The position numbers and the translations under genes are program-made. From Cronobacter universalis NCTC 9529 (lineage in GTDB: Bacteria > Pseudomonadota > Gammaproteobacteria > Enterobacterales > Enterobacteriaceae), in assembly GCF_001277175.1 (NCBI RefSeq), contig NZ_CP012257.1, positions 4,092,001-4,156,000 on the forward strand: a stretch of DNA of 64,000 nt, given 5' to 3'. This document shows positions 1-9,770 of this stretch, piece after piece (position 1 is the stretch's first letter; each line of letters starts with the position of its first letter). The notes under the pieces were generated by a model. The model saw only the letters and a list, made by a program, of their open reading frames with translations. It made no database searches and had not been told where the DNA came from.

Positions 1-234
1 CATGGCGACCATCACCGCCTCGTCGCGCTGCGTCTGCGCCACGCGCTCGGCGAGGATCTCGTCATAGCTCGGTGTGCGATCGCTGTCCCACGTATAACGT
101 TCAGAGGTATTACTTTGGGGGTCAACAGCGATATATTCCTGTTGCCAGGCGTGCGCCGCCTGCGTAAAAACCAGAGACCACAACAGCACCGCCGCGCGTC
201 GCAACGCATGGCGTCCAGAGAGTGTTATCATCAT
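1..234 (-). CDS. yhjY: YhjY-like protein, N-terminal part (gene runs off the window)
   Basis: Only the first 78 codons are present, reading leftwards and open at base 1. The start ATG at 234 follows GGAG at 7 nt spacing; an in-frame ATG at 231 is the alternative. The translation begins with a signal peptide (basic residues, hydrophobic stretch, cut near TQAAHA/WQQEY) followed by a mature start, WQQEYIAVDPQS then SERYTWDSD, that I recognise as the conserved N-terminus of E. coli YhjY. YhjY is an outer-membrane protein of unknown function with an autotransporter-like beta-barrel domain; that domain would lie outside the window. yhjY also precedes tag in E. coli, which supports the assignment. 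It is divergent from tag across about 150 bp. Confidence 0.7.
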   Translation of the reverse strand, partial: MMITLSGRHALRRAAVLLWSLVFTQAAHAWQQEYIAVDPQSNTSERYTWDSDRTPSYDEILAERVAQTQRDEAVMVAM

Positions 235-388
235 CAAGCGACTCCAGAAGAGAGCCGGTTCCGGCAGTTTTTATTCGCGTTATTAGCGGATGGGCGAGTA
301 ACCCTGAATTAACTATTGTCTCTTTATTCGCAACGTCAAGCCGCTTTCGAAAATCGCTATGGTGCTTATTACAACGAGGGAATGCAGG

Positions 389-952
389 ATGGAACGTTGC
401 GGATGGGTCACCCAGGACCCGCTTTATCTCGCCTACCACGATGAAGAGTGGGGCGAACCTCAAAAAGACAACCACAAGCTGTTTGAAATGATCTGTCTCG
501 AAGGCCAGCAGGCGGGGCTGTCATGGATAACCGTGCTGAAAAAGCGCGAACACTACCGCCGCTGTTTCCACGGGTTTGATCCTCATGTCGTGGCGCAGAT
601 GGGGCCGGAAGACGTCGACGCGCTGGTGCTGGAGCCGGGCATTATTCGCCATCGCGGAAAAATCGAAGCGATTATCGCCAACGCGCGGGCATATCTCGCC
701 ATGCAGGCGCAGGGGGATGATTTTGCAGCGTTTGTCTGGTCGTTTGTGGGCGGCGCGCCGAAAGTGAATTCCCCGCAGACGCTCGCGCAGGTGCCCGTCA
801 CGACACCCGAGGCGCAGGCGCTCTCAAAAGCGCTGAAAAAACGGGGATTTAAGTTTGTCGGCCCGACGATTTGTTACTCCTTTATGCAGGCCTGCGGGCT
901 GGTGAACGATCATCTCACCACTTGCGGCCGCCACCCGGAGAATCACCCGTGA
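389..952 (+). CDS. tag: DNA-3-methyladenine glycosylase I
   Basis: Base-excision repair enzyme that removes 3-methyladenine from alkylated DNA. The start at 389 (MERCGW) gives 187 residues, the E. coli length; an upstream in-frame codon at 359 would add ten unrelated residues. The zinc-binding residues known in the family are present: Cys4, His17, His175 and Cys179. Glu38, in the FEMICLEGQQAGLSW stretch, corresponds to the conserved pocket glutamate. The gene overlaps the following acetyltransferase gene by GTGA (949-952), so the two are translationally coupled, as in E. coli tag-yiaC. Confidence 0.96.
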   Translation: MERCGWVTQDPLYLAYHDEEWGEPQKDNHKLFEMICLEGQQAGLSWITVLKKREHYRRCFHGFDPHVVAQMGPEDVDALVLEPGIIRHRGKIEAIIANARAYLAMQAQGDDFAAFVWSFVGGAPKVNSPQTLAQVPVTTPEAQALSKALKKRGFKFVGPTICYSFMQACGLVNDHLTTCGRHPENHP

Positions 953-1389
953 TCCGCGCGCAACGGCCCTCTGACCGTGAATCTGTCCTGACGCTATGGC
1001 TTGCCAGCACCACCGCCGGGCACCCGTTCATTCAGCCCGACTACTGGCGCGCCAGCCTGCCGATAGTGCGCGACGTCTATCTGCCCGGCGCCTGCACCTG
1101 GGTGGAGGAAAACAACGGTAAGCTTCGCGGGTTTATCAGCGTGATGCATGAGAATTTTATCGGCGCGCTGTTCGTGGCGCCTGATTGCGAGGGAAAAGGC
1201 ATCGGCACCGCCCTGCTGACGCATATGCAGTCGCAGTACGATACCCTGAATCTGGAGGTCTACCAGAAAAACACCCGGGCGGTGAATTTCTATCACGCCC
1301 GGGGGTTTCGTATTGAAGAGAGCGCGTGGCAGGAAGAGACCGGCCACCCGACCTGGATTATGCGCTGGCAGGCGGATCAAATGCCGTAA
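949..1389 (+). CDS. yiaC: GNAT N-acetyltransferase YiaC
   Basis: GCN5-related acetyltransferase of 146 residues. The start is the GTG at 949, inside the tag stop codon, giving an N-terminus ([20 protein letters not shown]) that aligns with E. coli YiaC; the longer in-frame reading from 871 lies inside tag and is not used. The acetyl-CoA binding segment [17 protein letters not shown] (a variant of the RxxGxG loop) and the C-terminal NFYHARGFR motif are visible. In E. coli YiaC is reported as a protein lysine acetyltransferase; that role is carried over by homology. The last 32 bases overlap the convergent 3' end of bisC (1358-1389). Confidence 0.93.
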   Translation: MIRAQRPSDRESVLTLWLASTTAGHPFIQPDYWRASLPIVRDVYLPGACTWVEENNGKLRGFISVMHENFIGALFVAPDCEGKGIGTALLTHMQSQYDTLNLEVYQKNTRAVNFYHARGFRIEESAWQEETGHPTWIMRWQADQMP

Positions 1390-3691
1390 CGTCCGGCGCG
1401 GGCCCGCGGTATTTCTCGACGCGCACCAGCGAGGAGTTAGCCGCGCAGCCGTTGCCAAGCCGCGAGGTCGGAACATCGCGGGTCAGCACGTTCACCGCGC
1501 CGTTTTTGCAAAGCCCCTGCTGGCTCCAGTCGAAATCGGGCCACGCGCCCTGATGCAGACAGATCACGCCAGGCTTAATGCCGTCCGTCACCACGGCGCC
1601 CGCCAGCACCTGGCCGCGCGCGTTCCACACCCGCACCAGATCGCCGTGGGCGATGCCGCGTTTGCGGGCATCGTCCGGGTGCAGCGTCACCGGCTCGCGC
1701 CCGGCCACGGCATAGCGTTCGCGAAGCGATGAATAATTAAGCTGGCTGTGCAGACGGTGCGCCGGATGCGACGAGAGCAGCTGCAGTTCGTCCGGCTGCG
1801 CGTTGCCGTGCCACTCGTCCGGCTCAAGCCAGGTCGGGTGCGGCGGGCAGTCGGCATAGCCGAAGCGGGCAATGCGCTCTGAGTAGATCTCGATTTTCCC
1901 GCTCGGCGTGCTGAGCGGATTCGCCGCCGGATCGTCGCGGAACGCGCCAAAACGCACAAATTCAGCGTTTTTCGGGTTCTCCGGCATCTCGATTATCTGA
2001 TTCGCCTCCCAGAAATCGGCGAAATCCGGCAGCGTCACCTGCTGCGCCGCGCCGCGCTCTCGGGCGATGTTATAGAAGGTTTCCAGCCACTCCAGCTCGC
2101 TTTTGCCTTCGGTGAAACGCGACTGTCCGCCGGTTTCCCAGCGCTCTGACAGCTCAGCGAAAATATCGAAGTCATTACGCGCCTCATACTGCGGCGGCAC
2201 GACTTGTTTCATCGGCACCATATGCTGGTTACTGTAGTCGCCGGTCATGGTCATGTCGTTGCGCTCAAACGAAGTGGTCACCGGCAGCACGATATCGGCG
2301 TGCTTCGCCGCCGCCGTCCAGAAGCATTCGGAAATCACCACCAGCTCCGGTTTCTGCCACGCCTTAATCAGGCGATGCGTCTCCTGATGGTGCGTAAAGT
2401 TAGCGCCGCCCGCCCACCAGATAAAACGAATATCCGGGAAAATGCGCGTCTCGCCGTTGTGCGGGTATTCGCCGCCGGGGTTTTCCAGCGCCTCGACAAT
2501 GCGCGCCACCGGAATTTTATCGACCGCATCGACGCCGCCTTCCACGCTGCCCTGCATCGAGGCCAGCACGGCCGCGCGGCGCGTCGGGTTGCCGCCGTTG
2601 GCGAAGTGATAAGAAAGCCCGAAGCCGCCGCCCGGCAGGCCAATCTGGCCGAGCATGGCCGCGAGCGTCACCAGCATCCAGTGCTTCTGCTCGCCGTACT
2701 GCTGGCGCTGCATGCCCCAGCCCGCCATCAGCATGGTGCGGTTCTGGCTGAACAGATGCGCCAGCTCGCGGATAGTTGCGGCGTCGACGCCGCAAATCGC
2801 CGCCGCCCAGTCGGCGTCTTTCGGCGTGCCGTCGCGCTCGCCGGTCAGGTAGGCCGCAAACTGCGCGTAGCCGTGCGTGCAGGCGTTGAGAAAGTCGTCA
2901 TCCTGCCAGCCGTTTTCCACCAGCGTATGGGCGATGCCGAGCATCAGCGCCACGTCGGTGCCCATGTGCGGGGCAATCCACTCCATGCGATCGCCGAAGA
3001 AATCCGCGGTTTCCGGGCGCATCGGGTTGATGCAGATAAGCTTTTTGCCGCTCTCTTTGAGCTTCTCGAAATAACCGATGCCCTGCTCGTCAGAGGCGTT
3101 CCAGGCGATTTTCAGCGTGTTGAGCGGGTTGGCGCTCCACAGGACCACCACGTCGCTGTGCTCCAGCACCAGCGGCCAGCTGGTCTGCTGTTGATAGACT
3201 TCGTTGCCGCCCACCACGTAGGGCATGATCACCTGCGCGGCGCCCGTGGAGTAGTCGCCCAGATGGCCGGTGTAGCCGCCCGCGAGGCTCATATAGCGTT
3301 GCAGCAGCGTGGCGGCTTTATGCAGCACGCCGTTGGAGCGCCAGCCGTAAGAGCCTGCGAAAATCGACGACGGGCCATAGGTTTCGCGAATGCGCCGGTG
3401 CTGCTGGTCAATCAGACGCAGCGCCTCATCCCAGCTGATACGCACGAACTCATCCTGCCCGCGCACGCCCTGCGGGCTGTCCGGCGAGGCGAGAAATCCT
3501 TTGCGCACCATCGGATAGCGCACACGCGCCTTGCTGTGCACCTGGTCCGGGACGGCGGTTTGCAGCGAGTTCGGGTGACGCGTCGGCAACGCGCCCTGAG
3601 AGGACAGAACGGTTTCACCGTCGGTCTCGACAACCATAGGCCCCCAGTGGGCGGCGGTAACGATGCGTTTTAAAGCAGATGGGTTAGCCAA
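1358..3691 (-). CDS. bisC: Biotin sulfoxide reductase
   Basis: Molybdenum (bis-MGD) enzyme of the DMSO reductase family that reduces biotin-d-sulfoxide to biotin and can also act on methionine sulfoxide. The 777 residues match the E. coli length. No N-terminal Cys cluster or Tat signal is present, as expected for this cytoplasmic member. Ser119 in [11 protein letters not shown] is the probable molybdenum ligand. The SNQH-containing stretch and the C-terminal molydopterin-dinucleotide-binding domain ([17 protein letters not shown], then [11 protein letters not shown]) are intact. It converges on yiaC with a 32-base overlap and is divergent from yiaD. Confidence 0.96.
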   Translation of the reverse strand: MANPSALKRIVTAAHWGPMVVETDGETVLSSQGALPTRHPNSLQTAVPDQVHSKARVRYPMVRKGFLASPDSPQGVRGQDEFVRISWDEALRLIDQQHRRIRETYGPSSIFAGSYGWRSNGVLHKAATLLQRYMSLAGGYTGHLGDYSTGAAQVIMPYVVGGNEVYQQQTSWPLVLEHSDVVVLWSANPLNTLKIAWNASDEQGIGYFEKLKESGKKLICINPMRPETADFFGDRMEWIAPHMGTDVALMLGIAHTLVENGWQDDDFLNACTHGYAQFAAYLTGERDGTPKDADWAAAICGVDAATIRELAHLFSQNRTMLMAGWGMQRQQYGEQKHWMLVTLAAMLGQIGLPGGGFGLSYHFANGGNPTRRAAVLASMQGSVEGGVDAVDKIPVARIVEALENPGGEYPHNGETRIFPDIRFIWWAGGANFTHHQETHRLIKAWQKPELVVISECFWTAAAKHADIVLPVTTSFERNDMTMTGDYSNQHMVPMKQVVPPQYEARNDFDIFAELSERWETGGQSRFTEGKSELEWLETFYNIARERGAAQQVTLPDFADFWEANQIIEMPENPKNAEFVRFGAFRDDPAANPLSTPSGKIEIYSERIARFGYADCPPHPTWLEPDEWHGNAQPDELQLLSSHPAHRLHSQLNYSSLRERYAVAGREPVTLHPDDARKRGIAHGDLVRVWNARGQVLAGAVVTDGIKPGVICLHQGAWPDFDWSQQGLCKNGAVNVLTRDVPTSRLGNGCAANSSLVRVEKYRGPAPDVTAFDPPASA

Positions 3692-3870
3692 AACGGGCTC
3701 CTGACTGGCGTTTGCAGATGAGGCGGCGTGAGTATGGCTACTTTGTCGCCGCTCGATTCGTTATGGATGATAAAATCAGAACACTTCCCGGAATTTTCAT
3801 CACATTCCCCCGTCATAATCAACCTCTGCCACTCCAGGCGAACCAGAATTAAATTGAATAAGGATATGCG

Positions 3871-4533
3871 ATGAAAAAACGCATCATTTTTGTGACCGCT
3901 CTCGTCAGCGGCGCGCTGGCCCTTTCAGGCTGCACCACAAATCCCTACACCGGCGAACGCGAGGCAGGTAAATCAGGCATTGGCGCGGGTATTGGCTCGC
4001 TGGTCGGCGCGGGCGTCGGCGTACTCTCTTCGTCGAAAAAAGATCGCGGCAAAGGCGCGCTGATTGGCGCGGCGGCGGGCGCGGCGCTCGGCGGCGGCGT
4101 GGGTTACTACATGGACGTGCAGGAAGCGAAACTGCGCCAGAAAATGCAGGGCACCGGCGTGAGCGTCACCCGCAGCGGCGATAACATCATCCTGAATATG
4201 CCGAACAACGTGACCTTCGACAGCAGCCAGGCGAACCTGAAACCGGCGGGCGCCAACACCCTGACCGGCGTGGCGATGGTGCTGAAAGAGTATCCGAAAA
4301 CCGCAGTAAATGTGGTGGGCTACACCGACAGCACCGGCGGGCAGGCGCTGAACATGAAGCTGTCGCAGCAGCGCGCGGAAAGCGTCGCCAGCGCGCTCAT
4401 CACCCAGGGCGTGGCCGCCAACCGCATCCGCACCAGCGGCATGGGCCCGGCGAACCCGGTCGCCAGCAACAGCACCGAAGAGGGTAAAGCGCAGAACCGT
4501 CGCGTGGAAATCACTTTAAGCCCGCTCCAGTAA
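3871..4533 (+). CDS. yiaD: Outer-membrane lipoprotein YiaD, OmpA-like
   Basis: Lipoprotein of 220 residues. The signal peptide ends in a lipobox, LALSGC, with Cys21 the lipidation site. Residues about 30-85 form a glycine-zipper domain (repeated GxGxGxLxGxG and AAGAALGGGVGYY), and residues about 110-220 form an OmpA C-terminal peptidoglycan-binding domain, with VGYTDSTGG and NRRVEITL. E. coli YiaD is nearly identical; overexpression there suppresses a temperature-sensitive bamD allele, linking it to envelope assembly. It is monocistronic, followed by a stem-loop at 4543-4568. Confidence 0.95.
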   Translation: MKKRIIFVTALVSGALALSGCTTNPYTGEREAGKSGIGAGIGSLVGAGVGVLSSSKKDRGKGALIGAAAGAALGGGVGYYMDVQEAKLRQKMQGTGVSVTRSGDNIILNMPNNVTFDSSQANLKPAGANTLTGVAMVLKEYPKTAVNVVGYTDSTGGQALNMKLSQQRAESVASALITQGVAANRIRTSGMGPANPVASNSTEEGKAQNRRVEITLSPLQ

Positions 4534-4542
4534 CGACTGATG

Positions 4543-4568
4543 GCCTCATCGGGAAAGCCCGATGAGGC
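4543..4568 (+). terminator. Stem-loop after yiaD
   Basis: A perfect 11-bp inverted repeat, GCCTCATCGGG / CCCGATGAGGC, with the 4-nt loop AAAG lies 10 bases past the yiaD stop and 11 bases before the convergent zinT stop. It lacks a long T-run on either strand, so termination is inferred from position and stem strength. Confidence 0.6.
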
Positions 4569-4579
4569 TGCTTCACACC

Positions 4580-5218
4580 TTAGTGGTGCAGCATTTCATC
4601 CACCACCTGCGCTTTGCTTAACTGGTACGGATAGTACGTCGGCCAGTTATCCATCTCTTTCAGCAACGCCTCATGCGAGCTATTGCCCATAAAAATATGG
4701 TAATGCGCGGATTTGCGCGGCGCGATAGTGTGATCGCTGAACTGCACGAATTTCGGCGCTTTTGACGCGCTGTCGGTGCACTCAAAGAGATAACGCACGC
4801 CTTTCTTGCCGGAGGCGTAATGCAAAATCTTGTAGCCGTTATATTTATACGCGCAGGCGTTCACGGTTTGCCCGACGTGAAACTCCATCACATTGTTTTC
4901 AATACCAATCATCTCAACATCCGTGGCGTACCCTTTTTTGTAATAGCTGCGATACTCTTCAACGCTTTTACCGCTTTCCTTCGCTTTTTTCGCCAGTACC
5001 GGATCGAGATCGCCGCTCAGCAAATACGGATAAATGGACTGCCAGACGCCGTCCCAGTCGCTGAGCTTGCGGTCTTTAACATCGCCGTCGTTAAAGACCC
5101 CTTCGCTGGCCTGGCGTTCCGCCTCGGTCAATGGTTTACCGTGGTGATGCCCGTGCGCCGCACTCTGGGCGCTTGCGAGCAGAAGCCCCATTCCCAGTAA
5201 TAAGGCTAACTTCTTCAT
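4580..5218 (-). CDS. zinT: Periplasmic zinc/cadmium-binding protein ZinT
   Basis: Periplasmic metal-binding protein (formerly YodA) that helps deliver zinc to the ZnuABC importer under zinc limitation. The 212-residue product has a signal peptide followed by the His-rich segment [10 protein letters not shown], then the conserved lipocalin-like core ([59 protein letters not shown]). The start at 5218 (MKKLA) sits 10 nt after an AGGAG; an in-frame GTG at 5227 is too close to that ribosome-binding site. A Zur-like site lies just upstream. In E. coli zinT maps elsewhere, so its placement between yiaD and the ketogluconate genes is a lineage-specific arrangement. Confidence 0.94.
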   Translation of the reverse strand: MKKLALLLGMGLLLASAQSAAHGHHHGKPLTEAERQASEGVFNDGDVKDRKLSDWDGVWQSIYPYLLSGDLDPVLAKKAKESGKSVEEYRSYYKKGYATDVEMIGIENNVMEFHVGQTVNACAYKYNGYKILHYASGKKGVRYLFECTDSASKAPKFVQFSDHTIAPRKSAHYHIFMGNSSHEALLKEMDNWPTYYPYQLSKAQVVDEMLHH

Positions 5219-5253
5219 CTCTGTCACTCTCCTGTGTACGCGGTGGTTATGAA

Positions 5254-5276
5254 TTGATACGTTATAACATAATTAA
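5254..5276. promoter_or_regulatory. Candidate Zur operator of zinT
   Basis: The AT-rich stretch TGATACGTTATAACATAATT, about 38-60 bases upstream of the zinT start, resembles the enterobacterial Zur box (dyad around GTTATA-TATAAC). The left arm is intact and the right arm carries mismatches. E. coli zinT is known to be Zur-controlled; binding here is an inference. Confidence 0.5.
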
Positions 5277-5426
5277 ACACGCCGCCACACATTGAGACAT
5301 GTGAAAGATTACGGGCAACGATAATACTCAGCAGGCAAACGGCTGCTTTACGACAGCCACTGAAATAATCTAATAATAAAAACAGTCACCTGCCCCACCG
5401 GCGTTTTAGCCTGAGAAGGAAGCCTC

Positions 5427-6446
5427 ATGACCACCAAAGCGTCACGCCCGACCATCAGCGACGTCGCCCGCGCCGCGAAAACCGGTAAAACCAGCGTTTC
5501 CCGCTACCTGAACGGCGAAAAACACCTGCTTTCCGGGGATCTGCTGGCGCGCATCGAGCAGGCCATCGCCCAGCTTGATTACCGGCCTAACCAGATGGCG
5601 CGCGGCCTGAAGCGCGGGCGCACCCGGTTAATCGGCCTTATCATCGCCGATATCACCAACCCCTATTCGGTCAATGTGTTAAGCGGCATTGAGGCCGCCT
5701 GCCGGGAGAAAGGCTTTACGCCGCTGGTCTGTAACACCAATAACGAGCTCGACCAGGAGCTGCATTATCTGGATCTCCTGCGCAGCTATCAGGTGGAAGG
5801 CATCGTGGTGAACGCGGTCGGCATGCGCGAAGAAGGGCTGAACCGGCTACAACAGTCGGCGCTGCCAATGGTGCTGATTGACCGTAAAATTCCGGATTTC
5901 GCCTGCGACGTGGTGGGGCTCGACAACACCCAGGCGGCGACCACCGCCACGGAACATCTTATCGAACAGGGTTTTGAGGCGCTGCTGTTTTTAAGCGAGC
6001 CGCTCGGGACGGTGAACACCCGCCGCGAGCGACTGACCGCCTTTCGCGCCACCGCCGCCCGCTATGCCGGCGTCGTCGCGGAAAGCGCCGAAATGCCGCT
6101 GCACGAGGCGGATCATCTCGACAATACCCTGCGCCACTTCCACACCCGTTTTCGCGGGATGCGCAAAGCGGTCATCTCCGCCAACGGCGCGCTGACGCTC
6201 CAGGTGGCGCGCTCGCTCAAACGTATCGGGCTCAACTGGGGCGCCGATATCGGCCTGCTCGGCTTTGACGAACTGGAGTGGGCGGAGCTGGCGGGCGTCG
6301 GGATCACCACGCTGAAACAGCCGACCTGGCAGATTGGCTACGCCGCGCTGGAGCAGGTTGTGAAGCGCATCGAGGGCCAGGCGCAGGCGGTGCGGGAACA
6401 GGTTTTCTCCGGCGAGCTGATCGTGCGCGGCTCGACGGCGCGCTGA
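5427..6446 (+). CDS. ptxS: LacI-family regulator of 2-ketogluconate genes (PtxS-like)
   Basis: Transcriptional repressor of 339 residues. The N-terminal helix-turn-helix TISDVARAAKTGKTSVSRYL and hinge (NQMARGLKRGRTRLIGLIIAD) are typical of the LacI family; residues about 65-335 form the periplasmic-binding-protein-like effector domain (NPYSVNVLSGIE, GLLGFDELEWAELAGVGITTL). It lies upstream of, and in the same direction as, kguE-kguK-kguT-ghrB, the gene set that PtxS controls in Pseudomonas, and a 14-bp palindrome sits between it and kguE. The symbol is assigned by context; a gluconate-type GntR/IdnR-like name would be the alternative. Confidence 0.7.
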   Translation: MTTKASRPTISDVARAAKTGKTSVSRYLNGEKHLLSGDLLARIEQAIAQLDYRPNQMARGLKRGRTRLIGLIIADITNPYSVNVLSGIEAACREKGFTPLVCNTNNELDQELHYLDLLRSYQVEGIVVNAVGMREEGLNRLQQSALPMVLIDRKIPDFACDVVGLDNTQAATTATEHLIEQGFEALLFLSEPLGTVNTRRERLTAFRATAARYAGVVAESAEMPLHEADHLDNTLRHFHTRFRGMRKAVISANGALTLQVARSLKRIGLNWGADIGLLGFDELEWAELAGVGITTLKQPTWQIGYAALEQVVKRIEGQAQAVREQVFSGELIVRGSTAR

Positions 6447-6495
6447 ACGACGGTTCGTGACCCCGATCATAAATTCGCCATCCTGGACTTCTCTT

Positions 6496-6509
6496 TGGAA
6501 CCGGTTCCA
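6496..6509. promoter_or_regulatory. Palindromic operator before kguE (PtxS-like)
   Basis: TGGAACCGGTTCCA is a perfect 14-bp palindrome 50 bases before the kguE start. It differs by one symmetric pair from the PtxS operator TGAAACCGGTTTCA as I remember it from Pseudomonas, and has the central C-G step typical of LacI-family sites. It is the natural target for the regulator encoded just upstream. Confidence 0.72.
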
Positions 6510-6558
6510 TCTAGCGTATTAACTATGTTATGCAGATGTAATCACTCCGGAGAAGTTA

Positions 6559-7308
6559 ATGGAGAGAGAAATTATCGTCGTCACCGCCGCTTACGGTAAC
6601 GACAAAGTTAAAGCCCTCGGCGGGCAGCAGGCCGTACTGCCGATCATCGCCGGCGCTGGCGCCGACGGCGTGGAGATCCGCCGCGAGCTGCTCGATCCGG
6701 CAGAGATCGACGCCCTGCCCGCGCTGGCGCAGGCGATTGCCGACAATCACCTGAAAGCCTGTTACTCCGCGCCCGAGCCGCTGTTTGAACACGACGGCAA
6801 AATCAACGCGAGTCTGCCTTCGCTGCTGGCCGAAGCCCACGAACTTAACGCCCGCTGGCTTAAGCTCTCACTTGGGCACTTCAGCCATCCGCACCAGGCG
6901 GAGCCGCTGGCGGGCCTTCTGGCGCTGAGCGATGTCGCGCTGGTCGTGGAAAACGATCAGACGGAATGCGGCCGCCTTGAGCCGATGCGCCGGTTTCTCG
7001 CCGCCAGCAAAACGCTCAATCTTCCCGTCCGCCTGACGTTCGACATGGCCAACTGGCTGTGGGTGGACGATGCGCCGGAAGAAGCCGCCCGCGCGCTGCA
7101 TTCGGGCGTCAGCTATATCCATGTCAAAGCCGCCACCACGCACCACTACCACTATCGCGCCATCGCCCTGGATGACGCCGGGCCGCGCTGGCGCACGCTG
7201 CTGGAGATGTTGCCGCCGGACGCGCCGCGCGGCATTGAGTTTCCGCTGGAAGGGCGCGATTTGACCGCCGTGACCCGCCATTACGTCAACCTGCTGCGCG
7301 AGGAGTGA
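6559..7308 (+). CDS. kguE: Sugar phosphate isomerase/epimerase (TIM barrel), KguE-like
   Basis: AP-endonuclease-2/xylose-isomerase-like TIM-barrel protein of 249 residues. Strand-end acidic and histidine residues that usually bind the divalent metal can be seen in LVVENDQT, LTFDMANWLWV, YIHVKAAT and GIEFPLEG. The start ATG follows GGAGAAG. In Pseudomonas the equivalent gene, kguE, opens the 2-ketogluconate operon and is called an epimerase without firm biochemical proof, so the reaction here is uncertain. The kinase gene starts 2 bases after its stop codon. Confidence 0.75.
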   Translation: MEREIIVVTAAYGNDKVKALGGQQAVLPIIAGAGADGVEIRRELLDPAEIDALPALAQAIADNHLKACYSAPEPLFEHDGKINASLPSLLAEAHELNARWLKLSLGHFSHPHQAEPLAGLLALSDVALVVENDQTECGRLEPMRRFLAASKTLNLPVRLTFDMANWLWVDDAPEEAARALHSGVSYIHVKAATTHHYHYRAIALDDAGPRWRTLLEMLPPDAPRGIEFPLEGRDLTAVTRHYVNLLREE

Positions 7309-7310
7309 AC

Positions 7311-8249
7311 ATGGAACAGCCACTGGATGTGATTACCATCGGCGAAGCGATGGCGATGTTTGTCGCGACCGAGCCAGGCGACCTGGCGCAGGTAGAGCAT
7401 TTTTTTAAACGCGTCGCGGGGGCGGAGCTGAATGTCGCCACCGGTCTCGCGCGCCTCGGGCTCCAGGTGAGCTGGGTGAGCCGCGTCGGTAACGATTCGT
7501 TTGGCCGCTTCGTCCTGAACCAGCTCGAAAAAGAGGGCATCGCCACGCGCGGCGTGACGATCGACGACCGCTATCCGACCGGTTTTCAGCTGAAATCGAA
7601 GGTTACTGATGGAACCGATCCCAGCGTGGAGTATTTCCGCAAAGGCTCCGCCGCGAGCCATCTGAGCGGTGAAGATTTTAACGCGCCGCTGTTTTACAGC
7701 GCCCGTCACCTGCACCTGAGCGGCGTGGCGGCGGCGCTTTCCACGACCTCGTATGAACTGCTGGATCACGCCGCGCGCGCCATGAAAAGCCAGGGCAAGA
7801 CGATCTCTTTCGATCCGAACCTGCGTCCAGTGCTGTGGAAAAGCGAGGCGGAGATGACAGAGAAGCTGAACCAGCTCGCCTGTATGGCGGACTGGGTGCT
7901 GCCGGGCCTGAAAGAAGGCCAGATCCTGACCGGCCAGCAGAGCCCGGAAGGCATTGCCGATTTCTACCTGACGCGCGGCGTGAAAGCCGTTGTTATCAAA
8001 ACCGGCGCTGACGGCGCGTGGTATCAGAGCGCCAGCGGCGAACAGGGTACGGTGGCGGCGGTGAAGGTCGAAAACGTGGTCGATACGGTGGGCGCGGGCG
8101 ATGGCTTTGCGGTGGGCGTGATAAGCGCGCTGCTGGAAGGCAAAACGCTGCGCGAGGCGGCGACCCGCGGTAACAAAATCGGCGCGCTGGCCATCCAGGT
8201 TCAGGGCGACAGCGAAGGGTTGCCGACCCGAGCGCAACTGGGCGAGTAA
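7311..8249 (+). CDS. kguK: 2-ketogluconate kinase, PfkB family
   Basis: Ribokinase/PfkB-family sugar kinase of 312 residues, related to 2-keto-3-deoxygluconate kinase. Family signatures: GGAELNVATGLARLG-type substrate loop near residue 35 (here AGAELNVATGLARLG) and DTVGAGDGFAVGV at 258-270 with catalytic Asp264. I infer phosphorylation of 2-ketogluconate to 2-keto-6-phosphogluconate from the operon; KDG is the alternative substrate. The ATG at 7311 is preferred over the GTG at 7305 because AGGAG (7301-7305) gives 5-nt spacing. It is translationally close to kguE. Confidence 0.78.
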   Translation: MEQPLDVITIGEAMAMFVATEPGDLAQVEHFFKRVAGAELNVATGLARLGLQVSWVSRVGNDSFGRFVLNQLEKEGIATRGVTIDDRYPTGFQLKSKVTDGTDPSVEYFRKGSAASHLSGEDFNAPLFYSARHLHLSGVAAALSTTSYELLDHAARAMKSQGKTISFDPNLRPVLWKSEAEMTEKLNQLACMADWVLPGLKEGQILTGQQSPEGIADFYLTRGVKAVVIKTGADGAWYQSASGEQGTVAAVKVENVVDTVGAGDGFAVGVISALLEGKTLREAATRGNKIGALAIQVQGDSEGLPTRAQLGE

Positions 8250-8421
8250 TCAGCCCGAACCCTGTTTTTAGCGCGATACATCACAAGACAAAGCATTTCC
8301 TTCTCTCCTTTGAGGGAGGGCGGGCATGAGGAAAACCTCACCCAGACATCAATAGTATGAACAGCTTCCGTCGTCCCCTACACCGACGAGACGCATCCAC
8401 CTCAACCATAGAGGGAATACG

Positions 8422-9702
8422 ATGAAAAGTCCGACTAACGCTCCAAAACGCTGGTGGTACATCATGCCGGTCGTGTTTATCACGTACAGCCTGGCGTACC
8501 TCGATCGCGCAAACTTCAGTTTCGCTTCGGCGGCTGGCATCAATGACGATCTCGGCATTACCAAAGGCATCTCATCGCTGCTGGGCGCCCTGTTCTTTCT
8601 CGGCTACTTCTTTTTCCAGATCCCAGGCGCGATTTATGCCGAACGCCGCAGCGTGCGTAAACTCATTTTCATCTGCCTGATTCTGTGGGGCGGCTGCGCG
8701 TCGCTAACCGGCGTGGTCAGTAATATTCCGATGCTGGCCGCAATCCGCTTTATCCTCGGCGTGGTGGAAGCCGCCGTCATGCCCGCCATGCTGATTTACA
8801 TCAGCAACTGGTTTACGAAATCGGAGCGCTCGCGCGCCAACACGTTCCTGATCCTCGGCAATCCGGCCACCGTGCTGTGGATGTCCGTGGTCTCGGGCTA
8901 TCTCATCCAGGCGTTCGGCTGGCGTGAAATGTTCATCATCGAAGGCATACCGGCGGTTGTCTGGGCGTTCTGCTGGTGGGCGCTGGTGAAAGATAAACCG
9001 TCGCAGGTGAAATGGCTGGCGGATGACGAAAAAGCGGCGCTCCAGGCGCAGCTGAATAAAGAGCAGGAAGGCATCAAAGCGGTACGTAATTACGGCGAAG
9101 CCTTCCGCTCGCGCAACGTTATCCTGCTGTGCGCGCAATATTTCGCGTGGAGCATCGGCGTTTACGGTTTTGTACTGTGGCTGCCGTCGATCATCCGCAG
9201 CGGCAGCGAAAACATGGGTATGGTGGAAGTGGGCTGGCTCTCTGCGGTGCCCTATCTGGCCGCGACCATCGCCATGATTATCGTCTCCTGGGCTTCCGAT
9301 AAAATGCAGAACCGCAAACTGTTCGTCTGGCCGCTGCTGTTAATTGGCGGGCTGGCGTTTATCGGCTCCTGGGCGCTCGGCGCGAACCACTTCTGGATCT
9401 CTTACACGCTGCTGGTGATTGCCGGCGCGGCGATGTACGCCCCGTATGGCCCGTTCTTTGCGATTATCCCGGAGATGCTGCCGAAGAACGTGGCGGGCGG
9501 CGCGATGGCGCTTATCAACAGCATGGGCGCGCTCGGCTCGTTCGTCGGTTCGTGGGTGGTCGGCTATCTCAACGGCGCGACCGGCAATCCGTCCGCCTCG
9601 TACATTTTTATGGGGGTGGCGCTTTTCGCCTCCGTGTGGCTCACTTTGATAGTCAAACCGACCACCAGCCAGCAACTGCCGGTGGGGGCGCGTCACGCGT
9701 AA
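8422..9702 (+). CDS. kguT: MFS transporter for 2-ketogluconate (ACS family), KguT-like
   Basis: Major facilitator of 426 residues with 12 predicted hydrophobic helices. The opening [25 protein letters not shown], with an acidic-Arg pair at the end of helix 1, is characteristic of the anion:cation symporter (phthalate/hexuronate permease) branch. Position in the kgu cluster suggests 2-ketogluconate uptake across the inner membrane. A 172-base gap separates it from kguK. That gap holds short GC-rich inverted repeats (for example GAGGAAAACCTC near 8329) but no promoter I would defend, so it may be an intra-operon processing or attenuation site. Confidence 0.75.
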   Translation: MKSPTNAPKRWWYIMPVVFITYSLAYLDRANFSFASAAGINDDLGITKGISSLLGALFFLGYFFFQIPGAIYAERRSVRKLIFICLILWGGCASLTGVVSNIPMLAAIRFILGVVEAAVMPAMLIYISNWFTKSERSRANTFLILGNPATVLWMSVVSGYLIQAFGWREMFIIEGIPAVVWAFCWWALVKDKPSQVKWLADDEKAALQAQLNKEQEGIKAVRNYGEAFRSRNVILLCAQYFAWSIGVYGFVLWLPSIIRSGSENMGMVEVGWLSAVPYLAATIAMIIVSWASDKMQNRKLFVWPLLLIGGLAFIGSWALGANHFWISYTLLVIAGAAMYAPYGPFFAIIPEMLPKNVAGGAMALINSMGALGSFVGSWVVGYLNGATGNPSASYIFMGVALFASVWLTLIVKPTTSQQLPVGARHA

Positions 9703-9770
9703 TACCCGGCGGGCGGCGTGAGGCCGTCCGCTTGTCTTTTTTCTCTTTTGTTCAAAAGCTGGAGACCTGC

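Noticed and set aside
2204..3673. 489-codon open frame on the + strand
   Set aside because: Antisense to bisC, no recognisable domain.
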